From the NCBI GenBank assembly GCA_023667055.1, contig JAMPAV010000006.1:1-64000 (forward strand): a stretch of DNA of 64,000 nt, in the 5' to 3' direction. Source of the stretch: Muribaculum sp. (GTDB lineage Bacteria; Bacteroidota; Bacteroidia; Bacteroidales; Muribaculaceae). Positions 9,550-18,022 of the stretch are shown here, one piece after another (position 1 is the stretch's first letter; every line of letters begins with the position of its first letter). A program made the translations under genes and the position numbers. Under the pieces are notes generated by a model. The model was given only the letters and a program-made list of their open reading frames with translations, searched no databases and was not told the origin of the DNA.

Positions 9550-12372
9550 ATGAAACGGATTTTTAAAGACATGAAAAAAATTACAGGATACGCCGTTTTG
9601 GCCGTTATCTTGACCTTTGGATGCCTGAGGGTTAATGCCGAGCGGCAATTCGTTCATCCGGGTTGCACCTACACTCAGGGTCAGATCGACAGAATGAGAG
9701 CCATGGTAGAGGCTAAGGTTGAGCCATACTACACCACTTTCCTGAAACTGAAGGAGTCGGATTATTCAAGACTCGACCGCAATGTCACCGACAGAGGCAC
9801 CTTTATCAGGGAAAATCAGTTTAACGGCACCGTAGGGGTGGACGGACGGTGTGCTCACGACCTTGCCCTGCTGTGGAAATTGACCGATGACCGGAGATAT
9901 GCCGACAAAGCCGTAGAATATCTTAACGCCAACAGCCATTACACCAACACTTCTTCGCGTGGCACAGGTCCTCTCGACAACGGCAAGATAAATCTTCTTA
10001 TAGAAGCTGCCGAGCTGCTTCGTGACTACGACGGATGGGCAGCGGAAGACCAGCAGCGGTTCAAGGATATGCTGACATATCCATATTATTCCACCACAGA
10101 GGATCTTTTCGAAAAGTTCGCAAGCATCGATGAGTCTAAGAATGGTATCACTTTCTATTGGAACATCTACAATGGAGATGCCGGAAGATTTGGCAACCAG
10201 GGAATTTTCGCAATGCTCGCCATGATGACCATGGGCATATATCTCGACAATGAGGTGATGTATGAACGCGCGCTCCGTTATCTTTCTGGATTGCCTCACC
10301 GTCCCGATGATCTACCGTACGTATCCGGTCCTCCCGTCACGAGTAAGAAACCCATTAAGACAAGTGAATATCAGCTTGATTATTCACTCGACGGAAGAAA
10401 AAGCGATATTGAAGACTATGGCTATGACGAGCAACTGCAATATTATTTCTTCCCTAATGGTCAGTGTCAGGAATCATCACGCGACCAAGGACATACAATC
10501 GGTGGAGTACACAAATATATTGAGGTGGCCGAGATAGCTTGGAATCAGGGCGACAGAATGTATTCTTTGCTCGACAACCGTCTGTTGAAGGGAATCGAGT
10601 TCAACTACAGATACAACCTAAGTTTCTTCCAGTCTTATCCAGATCAGCCCGAACCCTGGGAACCTGCAGGCTACACCTCCAACTGGGATGAGGTTACACT
10701 CGAAAACAACATGTATCTTCAGACCCGCTTCCGCAGTGGACGCTGGGAGTCGGTCAAACCCTGCCCTGATGAGCGCGGCTCCATCAGCAACGTCGGTTCT
10801 CGTGAGTCGGCTTACGCACACTATCTGATACGTGCCGGCGAACCTGATGAAAACACACTGTGGCTGCGCCGCACACATGACTATACCATGGAAAAGTATG
10901 GTTATGAGACATGGGGAGCATCTCCAAACTGGTATTATGAATGGAATGGCTGGGGCACTCTGACCAAAACTCTTGGCACATGGATGGCCGGTGACCCGGT
11001 GACTTATAAGAATGGTTTACGCGAATCAGGGATACACTCTCTTCCAGGCAGTTTTGCCGCTGCTGACTATGACTACTACAATATCAGCGAAGATGGCGAA
11101 GGCCATACCTATCACAAACTGTCGGCAGCCCAACCCTCCGCTTATCGTCCGGATGGTGGTGTGGCTCTTGTATTGGCAGATGACAAATGGGTTGTGACCG
11201 ATACCAAACCGGGCGAGTGGATGAACTACACGGTGAGTTGTCCGTTGGGGGAATCCTACGATGTTTACATTACTTATCGGTGTAAATCCGCATCCACAGT
11301 TGGCGTGGCTGTCTCCGGCGGTGACATACTGTCGGCAGAGATGCCTTCATCCGAATCATTTGTCGAAAAAAGAATCGGCTCGGTCTTTTTCCCTGCAGGT
11401 GCTTCAGTGATCCGTCTGTATGTGGATGAGCCTGGCGATGGGCTTGAAATAGAATCCATAAGAGTGGCCTTCAATTCTGAGGCCACTCCCAAAGTGGATT
11501 TTTACGGATATCTTGATTCCAAAGAAAAAAAATTTGTGGCCGACTGGAATTTCTCAGGTGTTGTGGCACGTGATGTCTGTCTGGTACGTACCGCCGCAGA
11601 TGGCACTGAAGAGATTGTGTCTTCAGAAAACAGATTTGGTCATTATGAAGACTCTTCCATAAGTGGAGATGTCCCTTCTTACAGCTATTTTATAAGATAT
11701 TCTGACGGCGAAGCCGCGTATGAAAGCGAGCCTGTCTTTATAGAATGGGGTAAACTTGACGATTCTTTTGCCAATGAAGATGTGGCTGAATGGAAAGTGT
11801 TGTCGGGTAATGGTGAAGGTTCTTTTGCCAATTCTGCCTATGATGTCACTCTGTCCTCATCGGGAGCTGCCCGCGTAAGCCGCAACTGGGCGTTTCCTTT
11901 CCATGCCGGTAATTTCCCTATTCTCGCTTTTCGCATGAATCGTGCCGACGGGGTCACAATGTCGCTTTATTCAGGTTCAAATTCCTGGAACAATGCCTAC
12001 GATACATTTGATGGCAGAATTGGCGATGATGTGTATTACTACAATCTACATACCGGGTCTTTCCAGTCTTCAAAAGGGGTCACAAAAACAGAATTCGCTT
12101 CAGATGCCACGACTTCAGTTCCATTGCAATTGCGTTTTGCGGGACCTGCCCGTTCGGATGTCTCAATGCGTTGGATTGCCACATTCAAGGACATTTCAGA
12201 TCTTCAGGCCTACGTTGACGCTGACAATTCGGCTGTGCAATCGGTTGCGGCAGATGACATATATCCCTCCGGAATATACAACCTTATGGGTGTCTTCTGC
12301 GGATATGACACAAACACTCTTCCGGCGGGAATTTATTTGATGAATGGGAAAAAGGTTTATATCCATGACTAA
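9550..12372 (+). CDS. Alginate-lyase-domain polysaccharide lyase with CBM and T9SS-like tail
   Basis: The 940-residue protein has an N-terminal signal sequence (an alternative ATG at 9571 gives MKKITGYAVLAVIL and is equally plausible). An alginate_lyase-type (alpha/alpha) toroid follows, at about residues 40-470 (VGVDGRCAHDLALLWKLTDD, GNQGIFAMLAMM, RDQGHTIGGVH near residue 316). Residues about 510-640 look like a CBM6/CBM35-type beta-sandwich (PGEWMNYTV, YRCKS, IRLYVDEPGDG). The end, LPAGIYLMNGKKV, resembles a T9SS sorting tail. Uronic-acid lyase activity is inferred. The last bases overlap the next gene, which suggests translational coupling. Confidence 0.82.
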   Translation: MKRIFKDMKKITGYAVLAVILTFGCLRVNAERQFVHPGCTYTQGQIDRMRAMVEAKVEPYYTTFLKLKESDYSRLDRNVTDRGTFIRENQFNGTVGVDGRCAHDLALLWKLTDDRRYADKAVEYLNANSHYTNTSSRGTGPLDNGKINLLIEAAELLRDYDGWAAEDQQRFKDMLTYPYYSTTEDLFEKFASIDESKNGITFYWNIYNGDAGRFGNQGIFAMLAMMTMGIYLDNEVMYERALRYLSGLPHRPDDLPYVSGPPVTSKKPIKTSEYQLDYSLDGRKSDIEDYGYDEQLQYYFFPNGQCQESSRDQGHTIGGVHKYIEVAEIAWNQGDRMYSLLDNRLLKGIEFNYRYNLSFFQSYPDQPEPWEPAGYTSNWDEVTLENNMYLQTRFRSGRWESVKPCPDERGSISNVGSRESAYAHYLIRAGEPDENTLWLRRTHDYTMEKYGYETWGASPNWYYEWNGWGTLTKTLGTWMAGDPVTYKNGLRESGIHSLPGSFAAADYDYYNISEDGEGHTYHKLSAAQPSAYRPDGGVALVLADDKWVVTDTKPGEWMNYTVSCPLGESYDVYITYRCKSASTVGVAVSGGDILSAEMPSSESFVEKRIGSVFFPAGASVIRLYVDEPGDGLEIESIRVAFNSEATPKVDFYGYLDSKEKKFVADWNFSGVVARDVCLVRTAADGTEEIVSSENRFGHYEDSSISGDVPSYSYFIRYSDGEAAYESEPVFIEWGKLDDSFANEDVAEWKVLSGNGEGSFANSAYDVTLSSSGAARVSRNWAFPFHAGNFPILAFRMNRADGVTMSLYSGSNSWNNAYDTFDGRIGDDVYYYNLHTGSFQSSKGVTKTEFASDATTSVPLQLRFAGPARSDVSMRWIATFKDISDLQAYVDADNSAVQSVAADDIYPSGIYNLMGVFCGYDTNTLPAGIYLMNGKKVYIHD

Positions 12373-15100
12373 AGCAGGGAAATATTGGTCGATAATCTTG
12401 TTATGCTGTGTATTTGGAATTTCCAAGGCCCAGCACCCCGCCACGGGTTGCTACTGGGAATGGATGAACGGCAACATCTCAAAAGAGGGCATCACCAAGG
12501 ATCTGGAATATATGAAGGATGCCGGCATTGAGTCGGCATTCATTTTCGACACATGGATCGGTGTGCAACGGGGACCGGTGGATTACGGTAGCAGGGAATG
12601 GATTGAGGCTGTAAAGCACGCATGCAAAGAGGCCGGGAGACTCGGGATTGTACTTGGACTACACAATTCGCCGGGATATACTGCCATGGGAGGACCATGG
12701 ATTGCTCCGGAGGAGTCCATGAAAGAACTTACCTGGAGCGTCTCCAACAAAAAGAATCCTCCTCTGCCTTATCACAAGCATGGATTCTACAAAGATATCT
12801 TCACCCAGACCACCACTTGCGACGATGAGATGCAGGACATCAACACGCGCCTTAACGAGGGTGAGTCTTTTGTACTCAAACTGAAGAGGGAAAAGCCGGT
12901 GGTCGGATTTAACATCTGGCGCGGAGAACGTGAGACTCCCCTTGATCCTTTCGATGGCCCTCGCGACTACGCACCTAAATTGAAAGTGGAGGCAAGCACC
13001 GACGGCATAAACTGGACCGAGCTGGGCACCGCCTCAGGCAGAGCCTTGAAAAAGCGAGACATTCCAATTCACTTCAAGTGCAAAGAGACAAAATGCAAAT
13101 ACCTTAGGTTGACTTCCAACAGGGGTACGAATCTGAGAAACATCGAGATTCTGACTGCTCCGGGCAGTGGTAAGACATATAGGCGTATCGGCTACACCAC
13201 AAATGGAGAAACAGTGACAGCTGCATCTGAGTCGGGTATCGGTCTGGAAGTGGATAAGTTGTCAAGAAAAGGAGTGCAGGCCCATTTTGACAAGTTTCTC
13301 GGACCTTTGCTTGAGGAACTGAAGGAATATTGCGGCAATACACTTGCCTATATTCTACTCGACAGCTGGGAAGCGGGAGGTCAGGACTATACAGAGTCGC
13401 TTGGTGCGCAATATCTGATTTCGAGTGAAGGCAACGACTTCCTCACCGGTGGGATAGGGAAAGTCACAAAGACAAAACAGGATCTTTTCATGTCGGAATT
13501 TGTGGCGCCGCTAAAAGAATTGATCAAACCATACGGCCTCAAACTGGCCGGCGAACCATACGGAAATGGCGATTTCGACAGGAAAGAATACGCATATTCT
13601 TTGGATCTGCCTATGAGCGAATATTGGGCAAGATGTCATTATGGGTCCATCGACCGCCCGTTTTTTGTATCCAGATACGGACATTCCGCAGGACGCGACA
13701 TAATCGGATGCGAATCTTTCACGGCATACCCCGGTGACGCTGATATAGAGCCGGTCCTGTCTAATTTCCGGACGGATATCGACAAACTGTGTGATGCCGG
13801 TGTGAATTATTTCGTCTTCCACTGCGTGGCTCACCAATATGATGATTCCGCTCCGGTCACAATGGGACCTTTCGGGACAAGATTTGATCGTCTTCATGCC
13901 AATGTTGACTCGGTGAAGGCAATCACAGACTATATTCGCGACAGAATCGACCTTCAGAAAAAGCGTGTCACGTTTGATTATGCGACGGGGGAAAAGGGAC
14001 GACGCGCATACCTACGGTTGCCAAGGGGCAAGAAAAACGTAAATGCCATATTATATTGTCATCAGAACATGACCGAGGAGGTGCTTTTCCGCAGTAAGGA
14101 TTTCTGCGAGAGGATGGACAGCCTTGGAGTAGCCATGGCATTCGTACAGAAGGGTTCCCACAACTGGGATGTGGAGAGTGGCTGCCAACAACGATTTGAC
14201 AGCATCATTGCTGACTTCGCCAAAGGCTCTGAACATCCGGAGATTCTGAACGCTCCGGTGATTCCCTTCGGACATTCGGCTCAGGCCACTTTTCCTTGGA
14301 ATTTCGCTGCATGGAATCCCGACAGGACTCTATGTGTGATTTCATATCATGGCGATGCACCCCGCACAAATCTTTGCGGATATGGCGGTGCCAATGTGGA
14401 GTGGGGACGCAACCGCAACATCGACGGGATTCCCGGACTTATGATTGAGGGGGAATATGAATGGTGGGAAGGGCGTGTCCGTCCGGCCCTCGCTTTCAAG
14501 ATGATGTATCCCGACAGCCGGATATCGTTTCTGTGCGATGCCGGACGCGGTCATTTCGACCTCTGCCCCGCAACAATGGAATATATAGCCGACTTTATCG
14601 GAAAATCTCTTGAGAATCCGCGACCGGAGAATGGTGTGTATTATTCACGCTGGTATGAGGATGGTTCCGAAAGCATGGACCTTCACGACTGCTTCTGGTA
14701 TCACGACAATGATATGGTCAATAAGACTAAGGAGAGATATGCGGAAACTCGCGGGAAAAAGATGCAATATCTTAACGCCAAGGTCAATGGGGAAATATTG
14801 GTGTATAATCCGGATTCCCACGTCAAGATGAATATAAATGCAACCGGCGATGAATTCATGGTGGAACCATATTTTTGCGATGAAGCCCGTTTGCACGCAA
14901 GTGATAGCCATGCGGCAGTAAAGCCGAAAGTGACACTGATATCCGGACCTGCTATCCAGACAGGGGAATATACTTTTATAAAGGACCCCGACTATTTCGG
15001 TGAAGACCCAAACCGCATGTGGACCGGCATTACCTTGTGTATAGAGGCCGAAGGAGATTCGGAATACAAACCCGCCGTCCAGGAACTTGTGATTCATTAG
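12365..15100 (+). CDS. Fusion of GH106-like rhamnosidase core with alpha/beta-hydrolase (esterase)
   Basis: The 911-residue product from ATG 12365 overlaps the upstream stop codon (ATGACTAA); an ATG 21 bases earlier is possible. After a signal peptide (IILLCCVFGISKAQ) comes a GH106-type alpha-L-rhamnosidase core: CYWEWMNGNISKEGITKDL, a discoidin-like insert near residues 160-265, the acidic motif DSWEAGGQDYT, AGEPYG and GCESFTAYPG. GH106 similarity stops after FHCVAHQYDDSAPVTMGPFG near residue 505. From about residue 535 the chain is an alpha/beta-hydrolase with nucleophile Ser638 in FGHSAQA and a late His in GRGHFDLC. Normal GH106 proteins continue with beta domains instead. An enzyme removing both a sugar and an ester group is an inference. 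Confidence 0.75.
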   Translation: MTKAGKYWSIILLCCVFGISKAQHPATGCYWEWMNGNISKEGITKDLEYMKDAGIESAFIFDTWIGVQRGPVDYGSREWIEAVKHACKEAGRLGIVLGLHNSPGYTAMGGPWIAPEESMKELTWSVSNKKNPPLPYHKHGFYKDIFTQTTTCDDEMQDINTRLNEGESFVLKLKREKPVVGFNIWRGERETPLDPFDGPRDYAPKLKVEASTDGINWTELGTASGRALKKRDIPIHFKCKETKCKYLRLTSNRGTNLRNIEILTAPGSGKTYRRIGYTTNGETVTAASESGIGLEVDKLSRKGVQAHFDKFLGPLLEELKEYCGNTLAYILLDSWEAGGQDYTESLGAQYLISSEGNDFLTGGIGKVTKTKQDLFMSEFVAPLKELIKPYGLKLAGEPYGNGDFDRKEYAYSLDLPMSEYWARCHYGSIDRPFFVSRYGHSAGRDIIGCESFTAYPGDADIEPVLSNFRTDIDKLCDAGVNYFVFHCVAHQYDDSAPVTMGPFGTRFDRLHANVDSVKAITDYIRDRIDLQKKRVTFDYATGEKGRRAYLRLPRGKKNVNAILYCHQNMTEEVLFRSKDFCERMDSLGVAMAFVQKGSHNWDVESGCQQRFDSIIADFAKGSEHPEILNAPVIPFGHSAQATFPWNFAAWNPDRTLCVISYHGDAPRTNLCGYGGANVEWGRNRNIDGIPGLMIEGEYEWWEGRVRPALAFKMMYPDSRISFLCDAGRGHFDLCPATMEYIADFIGKSLENPRPENGVYYSRWYEDGSESMDLHDCFWYHDNDMVNKTKERYAETRGKKMQYLNAKVNGEILVYNPDSHVKMNINATGDEFMVEPYFCDEARLHASDSHAAVKPKVTLISGPAIQTGEYTFIKDPDYFGEDPNRMWTGITLCIEAEGDSEYKPAVQELVIH

Positions 15101-15123
15101 TAAGAATTTAAGTAAAAAATGTC

Positions 15124-16275
15124 ATGAAGAATGTATCTGTAGCTTCACTGCTTATTGCAGGTCTGCTTTCCGCCTGCCACACTCACGACAGGGCTGAGAT
15201 TTCATTTATGTTGGATGCAGACCCTTCCGAATGCAATAGGATTGTAGAGATTCGGGCTGACTCGGTTCTCGATGTCATTGGTTCTGAATATTGTTATGTC
15301 ACAGATGAGTACGGCAATGAGTTGCCATCACAGATCACATACGACAACCATTTGATTTTCCAATTGCCCGACAGCGTGAGTGGCCGTATGAGTTATTTCA
15401 TTCATCCTGCTGACACAGTGCATAGCTATGAAGCAGCGGTGGCAGGACGACTCTATCCGGAGCGTGCTGATGATGTGGCATGGGAGAATGAGATTGTGGG
15501 ATTCAGAATCTATGGCCCCGCCACTCAGGCAAAGGGAGAGGAATCATACGGCTATGACATCTTTTTCAAATATCCTGATAAGGGACTTGTTCTGGAACGA
15601 CTTTATGAGCCTGAGACTAACCCGGCCACATGGGAGAAACACGATTCACTCGCTGCTATTGACCCTCGTCTTGCCGAAGAGTTTGTGAAGACGTTTTCTT
15701 ATCATCTTGATCATGGGCTTGGAATGGATTGCTATGCTGTAGGACCAACGCTCGGGGCAGGAGTGGCGGCATTGCTCGACAATGACTCAATAAGTTTTCC
15801 CTGGTGCTACTCCAAGGCGGAGGTGCTCGACAATGGCCCGATCCGGTTCTCGGTAGCTCTTGATTTCGCCCCGCGTGTGGTTGGCAATGACACAATAACG
15901 GAACGCCGCATCATATCGCTCGATTCAGGTTCGCATCTCAATAGATGCACCGTTTGGTTCGACGGCTTATCCACAGAAAAAGACATTGCAGTAGGTTTCC
16001 CCCTGCGTGATGAATCCGATGTGGTAGCGGATACCAAGAAAGGGATTTTGGCTTATGCCGACCCTACTCAGGGGCCCGACAACGGAAAGGCTCTTCTTGG
16101 ACTCGTAACAGACAGACAAGACTCTGAATATATTGTGAAAGAAGGACATGCCTTGTTGAAGTGCAAACTGCAACCACATCAGAGATTCACCTACAGATGG
16201 GGATTTGCTTGGGACCGCACCGATATCAAGGATATGACGACCTGGGAAAGCATACTTTCCTCTTACACTGAATAA
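15124..16275 (+). CDS. DUF4861 lipoprotein in the CAZyme operon
   Basis: The 383-residue protein begins with a lipoprotein signal (LLIAGLLSAC), so it is anchored at Cys18. The body matches DUF4861 as I know it: IVEIRADSVL near the start, then YHLDHGLGMDCYAVG and TLGAGVAALL. DUF4861 proteins commonly sit beside polysaccharide lyases and hydrolases in Bacteroidetes, and no reaction can be named from the sequence alone. It is the last gene of the run: 23 bases after the GH106-like gene, followed at once by a terminator. Confidence 0.82.
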   Translation: MKNVSVASLLIAGLLSACHTHDRAEISFMLDADPSECNRIVEIRADSVLDVIGSEYCYVTDEYGNELPSQITYDNHLIFQLPDSVSGRMSYFIHPADTVHSYEAAVAGRLYPERADDVAWENEIVGFRIYGPATQAKGEESYGYDIFFKYPDKGLVLERLYEPETNPATWEKHDSLAAIDPRLAEEFVKTFSYHLDHGLGMDCYAVGPTLGAGVAALLDNDSISFPWCYSKAEVLDNGPIRFSVALDFAPRVVGNDTITERRIISLDSGSHLNRCTVWFDGLSTEKDIAVGFPLRDESDVVADTKKGILAYADPTQGPDNGKALLGLVTDRQDSEYIVKEGHALLKCKLQPHQRFTYRWGFAWDRTDIKDMTTWESILSSYTE

Positions 16276-16308
16276 AATCCTCGCCCGCAAGGCGGGGATT
16301 TTTATTTT
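16274..16308 (+). terminator. Terminator of the CAZyme operon
   Basis: AAAATCCTCGCC pairs with GGCGGGGATTTTT (one mismatch) around a short CGCAA loop, overlapping the DUF4861 stop codon and ending in a T-rich tract. Confidence 0.85.
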
Positions 16309-16344
16309 CACATACACAAATTAAAAATTTTTGATTATGGCTAA

Positions 16345-16374
16345 TTGCAGATTCAGACTTTTTTTGTAATTTTG
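16345..16374 (+). promoter_or_regulatory. Promoter of metK
   Basis: TTG at 16345-16347, 19 bases, then TAATTTTG at 16367-16374. This is the Bacteroidetes sigma-ABfr consensus, and transcription would start about 20 bases before the riboswitch. Confidence 0.75.
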
Positions 16375-16399
16375 CAGTGTAAAACACGGGTTACCGTAG

Positions 16400-16452
16400 A
16401 AAGTGGAAAAATTTGGCTGCTTGCGACCACTGAAAAAAATGCTAAAACTGCA
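16400..16452 (+). promoter_or_regulatory. SAM-II (SAM-alpha) riboswitch upstream of metK
   Basis: The element has the SAM-II pseudoknot layout: P1 arm AGTGG (16402-16406) pairs with CCACT (16427-16431); the loop carries ATTTGG and TGCTTGC; an A-rich linker leads to the diagnostic GCTAAA at 16441-16446. This order matches the consensus as I know it from alphaproteobacterial and Bacteroidetes methionine genes. Binding S-adenosylmethionine would let metK be repressed by its own product. The downstream hairpin at 16497-16529 could be the expression platform. Confidence 0.8.
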
Positions 16453-16496
16453 TGGTTTGGTCTGCATCAATGATGCAAGCTGGAATCGGATGTGTG

Positions 16497-16529
16497 GCAT
16501 TTTGAGCGCAAGCCCGAAATGCTTTTTTT
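16497..16529 (+). terminator. Possible riboswitch-controlled terminator before metK
   Basis: GCATTT (16497-16502) pairs with AAATGC (16517-16522) and is followed at once by seven T. It lies between the riboswitch and the metK start, so it would act as an attenuator. Confidence 0.6.
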
Positions 16530-16592
16530 ATTTATCACCCCGATATCTCCGGGACCTCTGATTTCTATGATAAAAATAAAAATACTATAACA

Positions 16593-17915
16593 ATGAGCTA
16601 TCTATTCACATCTGAATCAGTGTCTGAAGGACACCCCGACAAAATCGCCGACCAGATCTCCGATGCTCTGCTCGACGAATTCCTCGCACGCGACCCCAAA
16701 AGCCACACCGGCATCGAGTCGCTTGTCACCACCGGACAGGTTGTCATTGCCGGAGAGGTGACTTCAGAAGCATATATCGACATTCACAATGTTGTCAGGA
16801 CTCTTATTGACAAAATAGGCTACAATAGAGGCGCTTATCGCTTCGACGGGGACAGCTGCGGCATCCTTAATGCAATCCATGAGCAGAGTGCCGACATTGC
16901 CCAGGGTGTAAACCGTGAAGTTGAAGAGGCGCAAGGTGCCGGCGACCAGGGCATGATGTTCGGATATGCGGTAAACGAAACTGAAAACTATATGCCCCTC
17001 ACTCTCGACCTTGCCCATAACTTTGTCAGCGAACTTGCTGATATTCGCCGTGAAGGCAAAGTGATGACCTATCTGAGGAAAGGTAAGGAAGTGACTTATC
17101 TTCGACCTGACTCCAAAAGCCAGGTGACAGTGGAATACGACGACAACAATAAGCCTGTCAGGGTGCATACCCTCGTTATCTCCACCCAGCATGACGAATT
17201 TGTATTACCCGCCGACGAGTCAAAAGAGGAAATAAAGAGAGCTGAGGAAGAAATGCTTGCACGTATCAAAAAAGATGTAAAAGAAATCCTTATCCCACGT
17301 GTGCTTGCTAAGCTGCCGGAAAAGACCCGCGCACTTTTTGACGACAAAATGATACTTCACGTGAATCCGACAGGTAAATTCGTTCTCGGCGGTCCTCATG
17401 CAGATACCGGTTTGACCGGCCGCAAGATTATTGTTGACACTTACGGAGGCCGTGGTGCACATGGCGGTGGTGCTTTCTCAGGCAAGGATCCATCCAAGGT
17501 GGATAGAAGTGCCGCTTACGCATGTCGCCACATCGCCAAAAATCTTGTGGCTGCCGGGGTCGCAGATGAGGCTCTCGTTCAGGTAGCATACGCCATAGGT
17601 GAGGCCAATCCCGTCAGTCTTTGCATAAACACTAATGGCACCGCCAAGGTGAATATGACCGATGCTCAGATTGCAAATGTGGTGAAGGAACTGTTTGATA
17701 TGCGCCCGAAAGCCATCGAACGTCGTCTCGGACTGCGCGAACCCATCTATCTTGAGACTGCAGCCTATGGTCACGTGGGAAGAAAACCTGTGAAGGTGAC
17801 AAAAACTTTCAAGTCAAGATATGAAGACGCGGCGATAGAAAAGGAAGTGGAACTCTTCACATGGGAGAAACTTGACGCTGTGGATGCCATAAAAGGGGCG
17901 TTCTCATTAAACTGA
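16593..17915 (+). CDS. metK: S-adenosylmethionine synthetase
   Basis: MetK joins methionine and ATP to give S-adenosylmethionine in the cytoplasm. The 440-residue protein carries the family signatures [15 protein letters not shown] at the N-terminus, [10 protein letters not shown] near residue 115, and [19 protein letters not shown] near residue 290. Length fits the Bacteroidetes form, which is longer than the E. coli enzyme of about 384 residues. The leader carries a SAM-II-type riboswitch and a terminator-like hairpin, so feedback control by the product is likely. A perfect 11-bp hairpin terminator follows the gene. Confidence 0.98.
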   Translation: MSYLFTSESVSEGHPDKIADQISDALLDEFLARDPKSHTGIESLVTTGQVVIAGEVTSEAYIDIHNVVRTLIDKIGYNRGAYRFDGDSCGILNAIHEQSADIAQGVNREVEEAQGAGDQGMMFGYAVNETENYMPLTLDLAHNFVSELADIRREGKVMTYLRKGKEVTYLRPDSKSQVTVEYDDNNKPVRVHTLVISTQHDEFVLPADESKEEIKRAEEEMLARIKKDVKEILIPRVLAKLPEKTRALFDDKMILHVNPTGKFVLGGPHADTGLTGRKIIVDTYGGRGAHGGGAFSGKDPSKVDRSAAYACRHIAKNLVAAGVADEALVQVAYAIGEANPVSLCINTNGTAKVNMTDAQIANVVKELFDMRPKAIERRLGLREPIYLETAAYGHVGRKPVKVTKTFKSRYEDAAIEKEVELFTWEKLDAVDAIKGAFSLN

Positions 17916-17940
17916 ACAGCACATTAATCATGATGATAAC

Positions 17941-17969
17941 AAAAAACTTGCACAATTTGCAAGTTTTTT
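17941..17969 (+). terminator. metK terminator, overlapping the pheT promoter
   Basis: AAAAAACTTGC (17941-17951) pairs perfectly with GCAAGTTTTTT (17959-17969) around a seven-base loop. The stem is symmetric in A and T and could act in both directions. Confidence 0.88.
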
Positions 17970-17978
17970 GTACTTTTG
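17948..17978 (+). promoter_or_regulatory. Promoter of pheT
   Basis: TTG at 17948-17950, 20 bases, then TACTTTTG at 17971-17978. The upstream element sits inside the metK terminator stem. Confidence 0.7.
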
Positions 17979-18022
17979 CAAGTTGAAAGGGAATAGGACT
18001 GGCCTAAGCAAACTTAAACAGT

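Larger units (their letters stand above)
16276..16592 (+). other. Gene-free metK leader region
   Basis: This 317-base gap holds, in order, the CAZyme-operon terminator, a Bacteroidetes promoter, a SAM-II-type riboswitch, a short hairpin (TGCATC-AAT-GATGCA near 16461-16475), a second terminator and the short A-rich stretch before the metK start codon. Confidence 0.8.
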
